From positions 96,165-160,164 of the forward strand of contig JAJFGG010000016.1 of the NCBI GenBank assembly GCA_021776235.1: a DNA stretch of 64,000 nucleotides. The letters are read 5' to 3'. Shown piece after piece: positions 35,646-44,329 of this stretch (its first letter is position 1; every line of letters starts with the position of its first letter). The stretch comes from Alphaproteobacteria bacterium. Lineage in GTDB: Bacteria > Pseudomonadota > Alphaproteobacteria > GCA-2731375. Below the pieces are notes generated by a model that did no database searches, was not told the DNA's origin, and saw only the letters and a list, made by a program, of their open reading frames with translations. A program made the translations under genes and the position numbers.

Positions 35646-35930
35646 ATGTTAGCCGCCATCGCTACCCTTAAGGTCAAGGAAGGTGCCGAGGAGGACTTCC
35701 TCGCAGTCGCCAAGGAACTGGTTGCCGCCGTCAATGCAAACGAGCCTGGCTGTCAGTTCTATCAGATCTACAAGGGCGACGAGCCGCGGACTTTCGTATT
35801 CATCGAACGTTATGAAAACGAAGCAGCCACCGAAGCGCATCGCGCTTCTGAGCATTTCAAAACCATTGGCGCCCGCATGGGCCCCTTCATGGCCGGCCGG
35901 CCGGATGTTCTGCGGCTGAGCGAGGCCTGA
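35646..35930 (+). CDS. Small ABM-type monooxygenase
   Basis: 94 aa. The dimeric alpha/beta-barrel ABM fold is suggested by LAAIATLKVKEGAEEDFLA, EPGCQFYQIYKGDEP and TFVFIERYENEAA, and the AHRASEHFK segment is typical. Relatives act on quinols, haem or polyketides, or simply detoxify aldehydes and quinones. A good AGGAGG-type site precedes the ATG. It follows the aminotransferase by 33 bases and is probably co-transcribed with it. Confidence 0.85.
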   Translation: MLAAIATLKVKEGAEEDFLAVAKELVAAVNANEPGCQFYQIYKGDEPRTFVFIERYENEAATEAHRASEHFKTIGARMGPFMAGRPDVLRLSEA

Positions 35931-36031
35931 CGCGGGCGGTGCGACAATGAAGAGTGAACGGCAACATCACGGCTATATTCCGACCAAGACGCCGCGCACG
36001 GCAGATTCCATCCCTATGACCTGTAACTTGT

Positions 36032-38959
36032 TCAGGCTCTGTCGTCGAGAATTTGGCGGATCTTGAGGGCAAAATCAGCACGGCCAAATGGTTTCGTCAA
36101 CAGCTGAACGCCTTCGTCCAGCCGGCCATGGTGCATGATGGCATTCTTGGTATAACCGGACATATACAGCACCTTCAGGCTGGGCTTTAGAGCAAGCGCT
36201 TTATCGGCTAAGTCACGGCCCCCTAAGCCGCCGGGCAATACCACATCGGTGATCAGCAAATCGAGCCGTCGACTCCGCTCAATTTGCTCGAGAGCGGCAA
36301 CAGCCGTACCGGCTTCGAGAATTTCATAACCCAATTCATCCAATATGCTGACGGCGACCGTGCGCACATCGACATCATCCTCGACCACCATGACAACCTC
36401 GCCCAGCGCGGAAGTGTCTATAACAGCCGGCGCAACGGCCCCGTGTCCCGATACAGGATCAGCGGTGCTTCGGGGAAAATAGAGTCTCATCGTCGTACCT
36501 TCACCCAATTCGCTATAAATCCGCACATGCCCTCGCGATTGCTTGACGAAGCCGTGGATCATGCTAAGGCCAAGACCGCTGCCTTTGCCCACTTCCTTGG
36601 TCGTGAAGAAGGGCTCGAAAGCCTGAGCGATGATCTCCGCCGACATGCCCGTTCCGGTATCACTAACCGCTAACAGCACATATTGGCCGGGCTCTACTTC
36701 TTCCTGCGCAGCGGCATAGGCGTCGTCCAGATGCGCATTTGATGTCTCAATGGTCAGTTTGCCACCTTGCGGCATGGCGTCCCGGGCATTAATTGAGAGG
36801 TTGAGAATGGCGCTTTCCAGTTGCCCGGCATCAACCTCGCATCGCCATAGTTCCGCGGCAACCACCAACTCGATCTCAATGGCTTCGCCCAGGGTTCGCG
36901 CAAGAAGGTCATGCATACCCTGCACCAAATGACTGATATCGACAGAAACCGGCCGTAAAGGCTGCCGGCGGGAAAATGCCAATAGACGATGCGTCAGGTC
37001 GGCGCCCCGCTGCGTGGCCCCAAGCGCCCGTGTCGCCAGTTTGGATATTCCAGCGTCGGACCCAGTCCGTTCGAGCAACAGTTCCAAATTGCCCATTATA
37101 ACGGCCAGCAGGTTATTGAAGTCGTGCGCTATGCCGCCGGTGAGCTGCCCCACGGCTTCCATTTTTTGTGATTGCCGAAGATGTTCTTCCAAGGCGTGGC
37201 GTCGGCTGATATCCATTCCTAACCCGAAATAGCCATTTACCATCTGGTCGGGTCCGGTTTGTGGTATGTAAACGAACTCCATCTGCCGTACGCTGCCATC
37301 GGGATATGTGAGGGTTGACTGGAAGTCCTGCCGATTTCCAGCCAGCACGGCGTCTACAAGCGGGCGCAATGCTTCATAGGTTTCCGCACTTACAATTTCA
37401 GAGGCCTTTTTGCCGACAATTTCCGAAGCCGGCCGCGCCAATAATTCCGTTGCCATCTTGTTGACGAACCGATAACGCCGATCGGGCCCGACTTGAACAA
37501 TCGAGGCTGGAAGGTTATCGGTGATCAGGCGAAGCTGTTCTTCACGGTCACGCAGTGCATCTTCCGCGCGCTTCCGCTCGGTGATATCCTGCACCGTGCC
37601 GGTCATTCGCAGTGGCCGTCCGGCTGCGTCGCGGACCACCTCTGCCTCCTCAATTACAAACCGGATCTCACCGTCAGAACGGATAATTCTATGCTCATGG
37701 CTGTATGGCGGGCCACCTGCCAATGCACGATCCATCGCTGCCTGCACCTGGGCGCGGTCTTCGTCGTGAACATAGGCGAAATACAACCCGTTGGTCAGCG
37801 CAGTGGACGCCTGGTCTTTGATGCCGAATATTCGATAGACCTGGTCAGACCAGGTTAGGGCGCCCGATCCGGCATCGCGCTCCCAACTGCCCATATTTCC
37901 GATCCGTTGTGCCTCCGCCAGGCGCGCGCCTTGACGTTCAAGTTCGAGCGCCGCGCGCCGGAGGTCGGTGATATCGTAGACCAAGCCGAAAAACCCCACG
38001 ACCTCGCCGTCTTCTCGCCGATGGGGCAGATAGTGTGTTCTTCTGTAACGTTTGATTCCATCCGGCGTCAGGCCTTCATCTTCAAGCAACACCACCTCGC
38101 CGGCCAGGGCCCTGTCGATGGAACTTTTCAAGTCTGCATAGCTTTCGGGCAACATGACCTCGTTCAGGCGCCGCCCCAAAATCTCCGATACCGGTCTTTG
38201 GTACCAGGTTTCAAACAATCGGTTAACAAAGCGATAGCGCTGATCACGATCAACGTAGGCGATTAACACCGGCAGATTTTCGGTGATCAAACGAAGCTGC
38301 TCGTCGCTGTCATGTACCGCGCGTTCGGCGCTGTCGCTGCGCGCCACGATGTCGCTGATCCCTCTTCTCGCATAACGTACTGCGACAATACCAACCAGCA
38401 GGGCAATGACCAGGAATACCAAGGCATTGCGTTGCTCGGACGCGTGGATTGAACGGTCGACCTCGCGTTCGGCAAGAAACTCGGACTTTCTTAATTGATA
38501 GTATTGCTCCGCCCGATTTCGAAAGCGGGCCGCAGCCGTTAAGACAGAATTGCCGAGTTTGGCATCCGGCTTGATTTTTGAAATGACGGTCTTGAAGTTT
38601 TCGTTTTCCTCGAGCAACCGACGATAGGCGCCAGTCGAGCCATTGCCAAACCTGGTTTCAGCGCCCGTGATTTCCGTCAAACCTTGGCCAATCAAATGAA
38701 AATGGTCAGACAGCGTTTGGCGCAGCTCCAGCGTCAGGGTGTCGCCAGCGATAAGCGCCGAATTCTCGATAATGGCCAATTCCTTTGCGATGCGCTCGGC
38801 AGCTTCATAAACCGTAATGTAATAATCACTCGAAATTTCATAACGGCGGGCGGCACTATCCTGCTGCCACAATAAAAAGGCCACGGTCGCCGCCCAGACC
38901 ATGGCCAGAAAGGCCGTGAGCCAGAAAAAAGTGCCGATTATGCTTCTATTCCAAGCCAT
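36032..38959 (-). CDS. Hybrid histidine kinase with three PAS domains and receiver
   Basis: 975 aa. Membrane segments at about 8-31 and 178-196 flank a periplasmic sensor domain of about 145 residues. PAS domains lie at about 217-335, 345-465 and 470-590. The HisKA phospho-His is H612 (GGIAHDFNNLL). The ATPase N-box is N724 (NARDAM), with DTGTGM and GKGSGLG following. A C-terminal receiver has D905 (LLITDVVLPGG). It probably phosphorylates its own receiver and then an outside partner. No response regulator with an output domain is adjacent. It starts 13 bases after the PhnD-like gene, so the binding protein may feed its periplasmic domain. Confidence 0.92.
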   Translation of the reverse strand: MAWNRSIIGTFFWLTAFLAMVWAATVAFLLWQQDSAARRYEISSDYYITVYEAAERIAKELAIIENSALIAGDTLTLELRQTLSDHFHLIGQGLTEITGAETRFGNGSTGAYRRLLEENENFKTVISKIKPDAKLGNSVLTAAARFRNRAEQYYQLRKSEFLAEREVDRSIHASEQRNALVFLVIALLVGIVAVRYARRGISDIVARSDSAERAVHDSDEQLRLITENLPVLIAYVDRDQRYRFVNRLFETWYQRPVSEILGRRLNEVMLPESYADLKSSIDRALAGEVVLLEDEGLTPDGIKRYRRTHYLPHRREDGEVVGFFGLVYDITDLRRAALELERQGARLAEAQRIGNMGSWERDAGSGALTWSDQVYRIFGIKDQASTALTNGLYFAYVHDEDRAQVQAAMDRALAGGPPYSHEHRIIRSDGEIRFVIEEAEVVRDAAGRPLRMTGTVQDITERKRAEDALRDREEQLRLITDNLPASIVQVGPDRRYRFVNKMATELLARPASEIVGKKASEIVSAETYEALRPLVDAVLAGNRQDFQSTLTYPDGSVRQMEFVYIPQTGPDQMVNGYFGLGMDISRRHALEEHLRQSQKMEAVGQLTGGIAHDFNNLLAVIMGNLELLLERTGSDAGISKLATRALGATQRGADLTHRLLAFSRRQPLRPVSVDISHLVQGMHDLLARTLGEAIEIELVVAAELWRCEVDAGQLESAILNLSINARDAMPQGGKLTIETSNAHLDDAYAAAQEEVEPGQYVLLAVSDTGTGMSAEIIAQAFEPFFTTKEVGKGSGLGLSMIHGFVKQSRGHVRIYSELGEGTTMRLYFPRSTADPVSGHGAVAPAVIDTSALGEVVMVVEDDVDVRTVAVSILDELGYEILEAGTAVAALEQIERSRRLDLLITDVVLPGGLGGRDLADKALALKPSLKVLYMSGYTKNAIMHHGRLDEGVQLLTKPFGRADFALKIRQILDDRA

Positions 38960-38972
38960 CGATTGCTTGCAG

Positions 38973-39848
38973 CTAGCTGCCCAGAAGGCCTAGATTCGTC
39001 GCGATTTGGCCAAGCACATCGAAATCCCCTGGGGCTATCGGCAAGAAACTCCTTGCACCAATTTTGGCCAGCACGTCTGCATGCTTGGTGTCGTAAACCG
39101 ACAGGGATAGGAACGCATCTTGCACCAAGGTCCTAGTCTCCTTAGCAATTTCAGGGCGCATTGCCCAGACGTAGTCAGGGTAGGGTGGCGTTCGCGAAAT
39201 AATGTGAAAGGTATCCCGGTTTAGGCGCCCATCAGCGAACATCGCCTCAACAATAAGCGCATTTACCGCGCCGACGTCGGCCAAGCCATCGCGCACCAGA
39301 TTGGCCGTTTCATCATGCCCTCGCGTATGCCTGACCTCGGCAAAGAAGTCTTCGGGTATCAGCCCATTTTGCTGCATGAAATGCCGCGGCATCAGGTGCC
39401 CCGAGGTCGACAGTTTCGAACCGAAAGCCAGGATCCGTCCATCAAGTTCCTGCAGCGACGTTGCGGTATTGTCCTTGCGAACCAAAAAATAACTGACAAA
39501 TCGGCTGTCGACATCGCGCGCGGCAATGGGAACGGCGCCATCGGCGAGCCTCGCCTTCAGGAAGGTCAAGCCACCGAAATAGGCAAGATCCACCTTTTTT
39601 TCATGAAACAGCTCCAACAGATGCCCATAACTGCGCGGCACCACCATCTCATATTTTATGCCGACGGCCGCCGAAATATGTTCAAATAATGGCGTGTTAC
39701 GGCGTGCAAGTACCTCTCGTGACTGATCTGGCACCAGGCCAATTCGCAGAACGGCCGGCACCTCGCCGGCCGGTTCGCAGGCCCACAGCGCTGCGAAGAC
39801 TGGCACCGCCAGCAACAGCCGCCAAATTTTCAGTGCAATCGTTGTCAT
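38973..39848 (-). CDS. PhnD-like periplasmic binding lipoprotein
   Basis: 291 aa from the ATG at 39848 (an earlier in-frame start adds 15 residues). An N-terminal hydrophobic stretch ends in LWAC, a probable lipobox. The rest matches the phosphate/phosphonate/phosphite binding family: GLVPDQSREVLARRNTPL, LAYFGGLTFLKA and FGSKLSTSGHLMP. No permease or ATPase gene is adjacent. The next gene is a membrane histidine kinase, so the protein may be a sensor rather than a transporter part, as known for some PhnD-like and TorT/TtrS-type systems. Confidence 0.87.
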   Translation of the reverse strand: MTTIALKIWRLLLAVPVFAALWACEPAGEVPAVLRIGLVPDQSREVLARRNTPLFEHISAAVGIKYEMVVPRSYGHLLELFHEKKVDLAYFGGLTFLKARLADGAVPIAARDVDSRFVSYFLVRKDNTATSLQELDGRILAFGSKLSTSGHLMPRHFMQQNGLIPEDFFAEVRHTRGHDETANLVRDGLADVGAVNALIVEAMFADGRLNRDTFHIISRTPPYPDYVWAMRPEIAKETRTLVQDAFLSLSVYDTKHADVLAKIGARSFLPIAPGDFDVLGQIATNLGLLGS

Positions 39849-40260
39849 CCTGATTCGAGCCCTCTGACTACGCAATACGGAATCACATTTCAATTGGCGC
39901 TGGTGGTCGAATCAATTCTAACACGAGTGAGTAGATAGAGTCGTGAACCCTCCCGTCAACACGAATGCATCAGTATATTCGCATATTCACTGCAGACATA
40001 AATCGCAGTAAAGAGACATCATCACCGGCAAAGCCTCAATCGATCCAATTCCAAGATCAAGGATGGTGCAGGACAGGGGGTTACCTTTGAGGATGGCGAT
40101 GGACCACACACCCAGGAGTTCAGGCACGCCATTAGCCATGGCTGCATGGTAGACTGCGCCACATGTTCCCATTGATGGTCCCGCGGGGGGCGGTCTTCAA
40201 CAAGGACGCCCCCCGAGATGCCATCTGCCGTTGGTCAATGCCAACGGTTCTTGAGGCTGC
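39849..40260. other. Intergenic region without a supported gene
   Basis: 412 bases between the PhnD-like gene and acyl-CoA dehydrogenase 3. A 61-codon minus-strand frame (39987-40172) has no recognisable product. A strong GC hairpin at 40184-40215 is listed separately. The promoter for the binding-protein/kinase pair should lie near 39850-39960, where no clear elements were found. Confidence 0.4.
40184..40215 (-). terminator. GC-rich hairpin after acyl-CoA dehydrogenase 3
   Basis: CGGGGGGCG (40184-40192) and CGCCCCCCG (40207-40215) pair perfectly around a 14-base loop. It lies 45 bases downstream of the stop of the minus-strand dehydrogenase gene. There is no T-run, so termination is a guess. 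Confidence 0.5.
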
Positions 40261-41508
40261 CTACCAGGCTACGTGTTTTTGGGCTTCGGCGCGCCCTACC
40301 ACCATGTGATGCACTTCATCGGGTCCATCTGCAAAGCGTAGGTGCCGCTGATGCATGTACATCTCCGACAGCGGCGACCATTGCGAGATCCCGGTCGCAC
40401 CGTGCATCTGAATGGCCTGATCGATAATCATGCACACTTTTTCCGGCACCATGGCTTTCACGGCGCTGACGTAGACGCGGGCTTCTCTATTGCCCAGGAC
40501 GTCCATTGCCTTGGCCGCTTGCAGTACCATCAAACGCATGGCATCGATTTCAATGCGCGCGCGCGAGATAACCTCGACGTTCTTGCCCAGCTTTAGAATG
40601 GTTTTGCCGAAGGCTTCGCGGCTGCCGGCACGCTTGACCATCAACTCCAGGGCCTTCTCGGCCTGACCGATCGAGCGCATGCAGTGATGAATGCGCCCCG
40701 GGCCCAGGCGAAGTTGTGAGATTTCGAAGCCACGGCCCTCACCCAGCAGCATGTTTTCTTCCGGCACGCGCACATCGTTGAATTTGATGTGCATATGACC
40801 GCGTGGCGCATGATCTTCGCCGAAAACCTGCATGCCCTGTACGATCTCGACGCCAGGAGTGTCGATGGGTACCAGGATCTGTGACTGCTGTTTGGAGGGC
40901 GGCGCATCGGGACTGGTCTTGACCATGGTAATCATGATCTTGCAGCGCGGGTCGCCGGCGCCGGAAATATAGTATTTCTCGCCGTTAATAACCCATTCGC
41001 CGTTCTCAAGTACGGCCGAGGTGGAGATGTTCTTGGCGTCCGAGGAGGCCTGGCCGGGTTCGGTCATGGCAAAGGCCGAGCGGATCTCTCCATCCAGAAG
41101 GGGCCGCAGCCATGTTTCCTTTTGCTCCGGCGTACCGACGCGCTCAAGCACTTCCATATTCCCGGTATCGGGGGCGCTACAGTTCAAGGTTTCAGACGCC
41201 AGGCTGTATTTGCCCAATTCGGCGGCGATGTAAGCATAGTCGAGATTGTTCAAGCCTTCGCCGGTTTCGGCATCCGGCAGGAAAAAGTTCCACAGTCCGG
41301 ATTCCTTGGCTTTCGCCTTGGCGCCATTGAGCAGTTCGAGCTGGCGCGGATGCCAGGTCCAGCGATCCTCTTTGCCGTCGTTGAGGGCGAAGAACTCTTC
41401 GGTAATCGGCGCCACATTCTCGTCTATGTGCTTTTTCAGCCCATACAACAGCGGCCGCGCCTCGTCTGACATCGCCAAATTGAATAATTCTTGATCGGAT
41501 TCCGACAT
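40261..41508 (-). CDS. Acyl-CoA dehydrogenase (3), ACAD10/11-like
   Basis: 415 aa from MSESDQELFN, with GAGG 9 bases upstream. A start 5 codons earlier is possible. FAMTEPGQASSDAKN is the FAD loop, and the C-terminus RFADGPDEVHHMVVGRAEAQK is the pattern of ACAD10/11-like or FadE-type enzymes. The substrate may be a 4-hydroxy or otherwise substituted acyl-CoA, going by the ACAD11 family. It stands alone, with the deacetylase pair downstream in transcription order separated by 150 bases. Confidence 0.9.
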   Translation of the reverse strand: MSESDQELFNLAMSDEARPLLYGLKKHIDENVAPITEEFFALNDGKEDRWTWHPRQLELLNGAKAKAKESGLWNFFLPDAETGEGLNNLDYAYIAAELGKYSLASETLNCSAPDTGNMEVLERVGTPEQKETWLRPLLDGEIRSAFAMTEPGQASSDAKNISTSAVLENGEWVINGEKYYISGAGDPRCKIMITMVKTSPDAPPSKQQSQILVPIDTPGVEIVQGMQVFGEDHAPRGHMHIKFNDVRVPEENMLLGEGRGFEISQLRLGPGRIHHCMRSIGQAEKALELMVKRAGSREAFGKTILKLGKNVEVISRARIEIDAMRLMVLQAAKAMDVLGNREARVYVSAVKAMVPEKVCMIIDQAIQMHGATGISQWSPLSEMYMHQRHLRFADGPDEVHHMVVGRAEAQKHVAW

Positions 41509-41665
41509 ACTTGATGGCCTCATCGTGTTGGTTTCATTGCGCGCGATCCTCTGACTGTTGCCAGATTTTGTCAACGCTCAACGAAACAGCACCCCTGCCA
41601 ATGCGTTGAATGCTGGCACCGCTTCAAATTGATACAGCGATCCCCACGCCTGGTCTGGCGCTGCC

Positions 41666-42586
41666 TCAGGTCTGGGCCGTGAAGGCGTCCAGGATTTCGC
41701 CGCCGGTGGCGGACCAGACACCGTCATGGGAGCTGATGTAGGCCAGAGCATCTTCCAGCGCCTTGATGCGGTAGGCCTGGCCGGTGACCCAGGGGTTCAG
41801 GTTGATAGCCATGACGCGGCCGCCGCGGCTGGCCGCTTCCTCGTAGAGGCAATCAAACTGGTCTTTCAGTTGATCCACATACTCCTGCTCCGTATGGCGC
41901 AATGAGATCAGGATTTGCTGATCGTCCAGTTCCATGGTGTGGGGCATGTTATGGATGCTGCCTGACGTGGTTTCGAAGGCGTAGGGCATATCGTCGTTGG
42001 CCCAGTCGCACAGATACTCGATGCCTTCCGCGGCCGCCAGGTCAGGGGTGTTCATGGACTCGGACCGTATGGGTGACAGCCAGCCCCGGATTTTCTGGCC
42101 AGACAAATCGCGCAAACGATCCAGGACGCCCTTGATCAAGGCGGCTTCCTCGTCCCGGTCCATCCCGCCATGGTGCGGATGACCCATGTCCAGGCCATTG
42201 GCGATCAGCTCCCAATCCCGTGCGTTCACCTGCTCCACCAGATAGGGATAGCGTTCGGCCAGCGCGGCGTTGATGGCGACGGAAGATCTTATGCCCAGCT
42301 TGTCCAGTACCTTGAAGATACGGAACACACCGATGCGGTTACCATAGTCCCGCAACGTGTAGTTCCAATAGTCGGGATAGGGCCGGGCCATGGCCGCTGG
42401 AACAGGGATGGCGGGCTTCATATCCATGGGGAACCATTGCAACTGGGTCACCACCCACAGGGCCACGCGGGCACCGTTCGGCCAGACCACCTTGGGGCGT
42501 TCGTGCAATTGCGACCAGATATAGCGGTCGTGATCCATGCCATGGCCGCGCTTGGGGTATTTCAGGTAATCATCCGACAGGGTCAT
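41666..42586 (-). CDS. Polysaccharide-deacetylase-fold protein, degenerate partner
   Basis: 306 aa. It is homologous along its length to the next gene (42583-43500): both share NGARV/DGARV, YGNRxGxxR, and the EYL/KYTCDxxxDD segment. Where the partner reads SHGVYNT, IPLHPF and GQPHR, this one reads NGLDMGH, INLNPW and GQAYR, so histidines at two C-terminal sites are gone and one N-terminal site has moved. It overlaps its partner by ATGA. The likely arrangement is a heteromer in which this subunit is structural or has a different metal site. The family includes the PuuE-type allantoinase. Confidence 0.82.
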   Translation of the reverse strand: MTLSDDYLKYPKRGHGMDHDRYIWSQLHERPKVVWPNGARVALWVVTQLQWFPMDMKPAIPVPAAMARPYPDYWNYTLRDYGNRIGVFRIFKVLDKLGIRSSVAINAALAERYPYLVEQVNARDWELIANGLDMGHPHHGGMDRDEEAALIKGVLDRLRDLSGQKIRGWLSPIRSESMNTPDLAAAEGIEYLCDWANDDMPYAFETTSGSIHNMPHTMELDDQQILISLRHTEQEYVDQLKDQFDCLYEEAASRGGRVMAINLNPWVTGQAYRIKALEDALAYISSHDGVWSATGGEILDAFTAQT

Positions 42587-43500
42587 GCCCGGCTCCCCCG
42601 CTTGGCGGCCAGGCTGGCAACCACGTTGTCATAATGGTGTTCATAGTAATGTTCCGCGATCTCCCGCCCAGTGGTGACCCAGACTTTGTCATGGCCGGTG
42701 ATATAGTCCAGCACTTCCGCGAAGTTGCCGATGCGGTGCGGCTGGCCAATCAGGAAGGGATGCAGCGGGATGCACATCACCTGGCCGTTCTCGGCCCCCT
42801 CTTCGTAAAGCTGATCGAAATTCGCCTTCAGAATATCCGTATAGTGGCGGCTGCTTTTACCCATCATGGAAAGCACCACCGTATCGTTCATTTCCAGGGA
42901 ATACGGCACCGAGATCAAACGGCCGCTTTTGGTGTTCACGGGCTGCGGTTGATCGTCGTGAAACAGATCACAGGTGTATTTGATGCCGTATTCCGCCAAC
43001 AGCTCCATAGTATTGGTGGTATAGGACAGGGCCGGCGCCAGCCAGCCGGCAACGTCCTGACCGGTGGCGTCCTTTATGGTGGCGATCACGTCCTCCATCA
43101 TGGCCCGTTCCTGGGCCTCGGACATGGTGTAGGTATAGCGGGTGTTGTAAACGCCGTGGGAGAAGAACTCCCAATCCAGTTCGTTGCAAACCTGGATAAT
43201 CTCCGGATGGTGCTGGCAAAGAGCGACGTTCAGCGAGACGCTGCCGCGGACGCCATATTTCGCCATGGCCTCCATCATGCGGTGGAAGCCGGCCCGGTTG
43301 CCATAGTCCCTGTGGGAATAGGGCACCACGTCCGGGTGCGGCTTGGGCCAGGCCCGGCGTCCCGGATTCAGGGGTGGGTCCAATTCGTAATACTCGATAT
43401 TCGGCGCCACCCAGAAGGCCACCCTGGCACCATCGGGCCAGGTGATCTTCGGGCGATCCGCCATGGGCGAATAATCGTACAGCTCGGGCTCCCGCAGCAT
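42583..43500 (-). CDS. Polysaccharide deacetylase / PuuE-like amidohydrolase
   Basis: 305 aa. The NodB-type fold is seen in WPDGARVAFWVAPNIEYYE, FFSHGVYNTRYTYTMSEAQE and CIPLHPFLIGQPHR. Histidines in SHG, LHP and GQPHR suit a metal site or acid/base. Intracellular members with this pattern include PuuE, the cofactor-independent allantoinase, so cleavage of a cyclic amide or ureide is as likely as polysaccharide deacetylation. No signal peptide is visible. It is coupled to the degenerate partner and lies upstream of it. Substrate unknown. Confidence 0.83.
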   Translation of the reverse strand: MLREPELYDYSPMADRPKITWPDGARVAFWVAPNIEYYELDPPLNPGRRAWPKPHPDVVPYSHRDYGNRAGFHRMMEAMAKYGVRGSVSLNVALCQHHPEIIQVCNELDWEFFSHGVYNTRYTYTMSEAQERAMMEDVIATIKDATGQDVAGWLAPALSYTTNTMELLAEYGIKYTCDLFHDDQPQPVNTKSGRLISVPYSLEMNDTVVLSMMGKSSRHYTDILKANFDQLYEEGAENGQVMCIPLHPFLIGQPHRIGNFAEVLDYITGHDKVWVTTGREIAEHYYEHHYDNVVASLAAKRGSRA

Positions 43501-43613
43501 CTCGTCCTCCCCCTAGCGCACATTCGTTCTAAATGTACGCGGATTCTATAAAGTAGAGCAATTGCACCAATCACTTTAGCCGCGTCAGCGGCTCACACCA
43601 TTTGAAAATTGCT

Positions 43614-44291
43614 CTAGTCGTTCAGGATCTGATAGTTTTCCAGATACTCGATGACATCCTTCGCCGGCACCACATCCGCATACTTGATGGCCATATCGTA
43701 CAGGTTGGCGAAATGCGGGCTTTCATGCTTATCGGCGACGCATTCCTCCGGCACGATGGTGCGAAAGCTGCGCGAAAGGCTGTCAACCACCGTGGCCCGG
43801 ACGCAACCGGATGTGGAACCACCCGTCACAATCACCGTATCGATACCATGAAAGTTCAGAACCGAAGGCAAATTGGACTCATGGAAGGCCGAGGCCATGC
43901 GCTTGTTGATGACAACGTCCCTTTCATGGTCCACATGCAGACGGTCATCTAATTCCGAGCGGCGGGAACCTACCTTGATGTTCTGCAGGGAATCCGGCGT
44001 ATCCGTACGTGTCCCCCAAACGCCGCAATCCTCGCCCGATTCCATATAGGCCACATAGGTCCAGACCACCGGCAGGTTCTTGGAGCGTGCCAGATCCGAG
44101 ATTTCGTTGACATAGTCCATCTGCTTGGGGTCCGTCTCGTAGGCCGTGACAAATTCGCCAACATTCGTGTAGGCCTTTTGCAGATCGATATTGACCACCG
44201 CCGCCTTGCGGCCAAAGCCAAACCGCGGCCGGGTCGGGTTGGCCTTAATTTCTTCGTATAGTTGCCGGGCGCTTTTGTCCGAAGTTTCCAT
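43614..44291 (-). CDS. Isochorismatase-family cysteine hydrolase
   Basis: 225 aa. The catalytic triad of the family is present: Asp in VNIDLQKAY, Lys in VVINKRM, and Cys in TGGSTSGCVRATVVDS. Members include N-carbamoylsarcosine amidase, ureidoacrylate hydrolase and maleamate hydrolase. The start METSDK has GGGAG 9 bases upstream. An ATG 3 codons earlier directly abuts that site. Next to two PuuE-like proteins it suggests stepwise amide or ureide hydrolysis. The specific substrate is not known. Confidence 0.87.
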   Translation of the reverse strand: METSDKSARQLYEEIKANPTRPRFGFGRKAAVVNIDLQKAYTNVGEFVTAYETDPKQMDYVNEISDLARSKNLPVVWTYVAYMESGEDCGVWGTRTDTPDSLQNIKVGSRRSELDDRLHVDHERDVVINKRMASAFHESNLPSVLNFHGIDTVIVTGGSTSGCVRATVVDSLSRSFRTIVPEECVADKHESPHFANLYDMAIKYADVVPAKDVIEYLENYQILND

Positions 44292-44329
44292 GGCTCGCAT
44301 CTCCCATATGGTGAAGTTTCGTTGTTGGT

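Noticed and set aside
39987..40172. 61-codon minus-strand frame in the gap after the PhnD-like gene
   Set aside because: No homology visible by eye and no strong ribosome site.
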